DNA of 64,000 nucleotides, from NCBI RefSeq assembly GCF_041537905.1, contig NZ_JBGRUO010000003.1:248001-312000 (forward strand), in the 5' to 3' direction. The notes under the pieces were generated by a model. That model had not been told where the DNA came from and did not search any database. It saw only the letters and a program-made list of their open reading frames with translations. The stretch comes from Ruegeria_C sp041537905 (GTDB lineage Bacteria; Pseudomonadota; Alphaproteobacteria; Rhodobacterales; Rhodobacteraceae). The position numbers and the translations under genes are program-made. Numbering within the stretch: the first letter of the stretch is position 1; every line of letters begins with the position of its first letter. This document shows positions 63,546 to 64,000 of this stretch, piece by piece.

Positions 63546-64000
63546 GTGAAAGATCTGCCGGTGATATCTTCGGCCGGGCCCGGTGACGATGCAATCGTGA
63601 CCGGGCTCAGCGACGATACCCTGCTTGTGATGTTCGCCAGGGGCGACAGGCAGGCGGCGGCCGAGCTGACGGATCGGCTCGGCCCCCGGACCTATGCGGT
63701 GGCGCTGCGAGTGCTGGGCAACCGGGCCGAGGCCGAGGATGTGGCGCAGGAGGCGATGATCCGGCTCTGGCGTATGGCCCCGGACTGGCAGCAGGGGCAG
63801 GCCAAAGTCTCGACCTGGCTCTATCGGGTGACGCTGAACCTGTGCCTCGACATCAAGCGGCGCAAGAAGCCGCTGAATATCGACGCGGTGCCGGAACCCG
63901 AAGACAGCGCGCCGGGCCCGGCGGACCGGCTGCAGGATGCGGCCCGCCATGACGCCTTGCAGGGCGCGCTGATGCAACTGCCTGACCGGCAGCGCGAGGC
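63546..64000 (+). CDS. ECF-type RNA polymerase sigma factor, 3' part missing
   Basis: A sigma-70 family factor running off the right edge; about 151 residues are present. The likely start is GTG 63546, five bases after the EF-hand stop, but it is uncertain. Region 2 shows DRLGPRTYAVALRVLGNRAE, AEDVAQEAMIRLWRMAPDW and VSTWLYRVTLNLCLDIKRRK, the core-binding and -10-recognition pattern of ECF factors. A linker and the entry to region 4 (ALMQLPDRQRE) follow. Its anti-sigma partner is expected beyond the window and was not seen. Confidence 0.85.
   Translation, partial: MKDLPVISSAGPGDDAIVTGLSDDTLLVMFARGDRQAAAELTDRLGPRTYAVALRVLGNRAEAEDVAQEAMIRLWRMAPDWQQGQAKVSTWLYRVTLNLCLDIKRRKKPLNIDAVPEPEDSAPGPADRLQDAARHDALQGALMQLPDRQRE

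Noticed and set aside
1..64000. tRNA, rRNA, CRISPR, transposase or prophage genes
   Set aside because: Read through for cloverleaf-like, repeat-spacer and transposase patterns; none found that I could support.

Overview
The window is high-GC chromosomal DNA of an alphaproteobacterium, most likely a marine Roseobacter-group member of the Rhodobacteraceae (Ruegeria-like). The grounds are the nuo operon with embedded DUF5337 and DUF5333 genes, the leucine/isovalerate (ivd-mcc-hmgL) cluster, the nuoN-birA-coaX-rnj tail, and Roseobacter-type intergenic hairpins. No rRNA, tRNA, CRISPR array, insertion sequence, prophage or replication origin was recognised. Gene density is very high and the longest stretch without a credible gene is about 270 bases (47201-47471). 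Product names come from reading motifs and family resemblance; no database search was possible.

Layout. 1-2539: a two-subunit molybdenum hydroxylase (IorB-like, cut by the left edge, and IorA-like) divergent from a TetR-family regulator, with inverted repeats between them. 2541-12817: kynureninase, a small ICMT-like membrane methyltransferase, proton-translocating transhydrogenase pntAB with a strong terminator, a DUF3422 protein, an MFS transporter, an argE-like deacetylase coupled to a FAD oxidoreductase. 12918-19036: an M20 aminoacylase, moaA-waaA on the minus strand, a lipoprotein, a GFA-family protein, a two-repeat SnoaL-like protein and an AlkD-like protein. 18359-22769: minus-strand operon glmU-glmS-flavin oxidase-alkD. 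22903-25354: a HAD phosphatase, a DegT-family aminotransferase and a lysine-rich coiled-coil protein.

25359-36695: the leucine/isovalerate degradation region: ivd, acyl-CoA synthetase, mccB, mccA, hmgL, enoyl-CoA hydratase and a VOC protein. Two LprI-like secreted proteins, an ASCH protein and a macrodomain protein are embedded in it, and ompW lies on the other strand behind an FNR-like box. 36937-58322: the complete 14-gene complex I operon nuoA-N, interrupted by about 17 small non-nuo reading frames, mostly secreted, lipidated or membrane proteins and mostly joined by start/stop overlaps. Among these are three diverged DUF5333-like copies and a remnant that looks like the junction of an old nuoD-nuoE tandem duplication. 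58347-61583: terminator, then birA, coaX and rnj. 61588-64000: an intergenic repeat pair, a DUF983-NUDIX pair, an EF-hand protein and the start of an ECF sigma factor.

How the genes work together: ivd, mcc, hmgL and the hydratase convert isovaleryl-CoA to acetyl-CoA and acetoacetate. BirA is the predicted enzyme that biotinylates the MccA carrier domain. Electrons from catabolism reach quinone through complex I, and PntAB uses the proton gradient to make NADPH. The most unusual signals are the accessory genes inside nuo, the footprint of a nuoD/nuoE duplication, and the paired LprI-like cysteine proteins in the leucine cluster.
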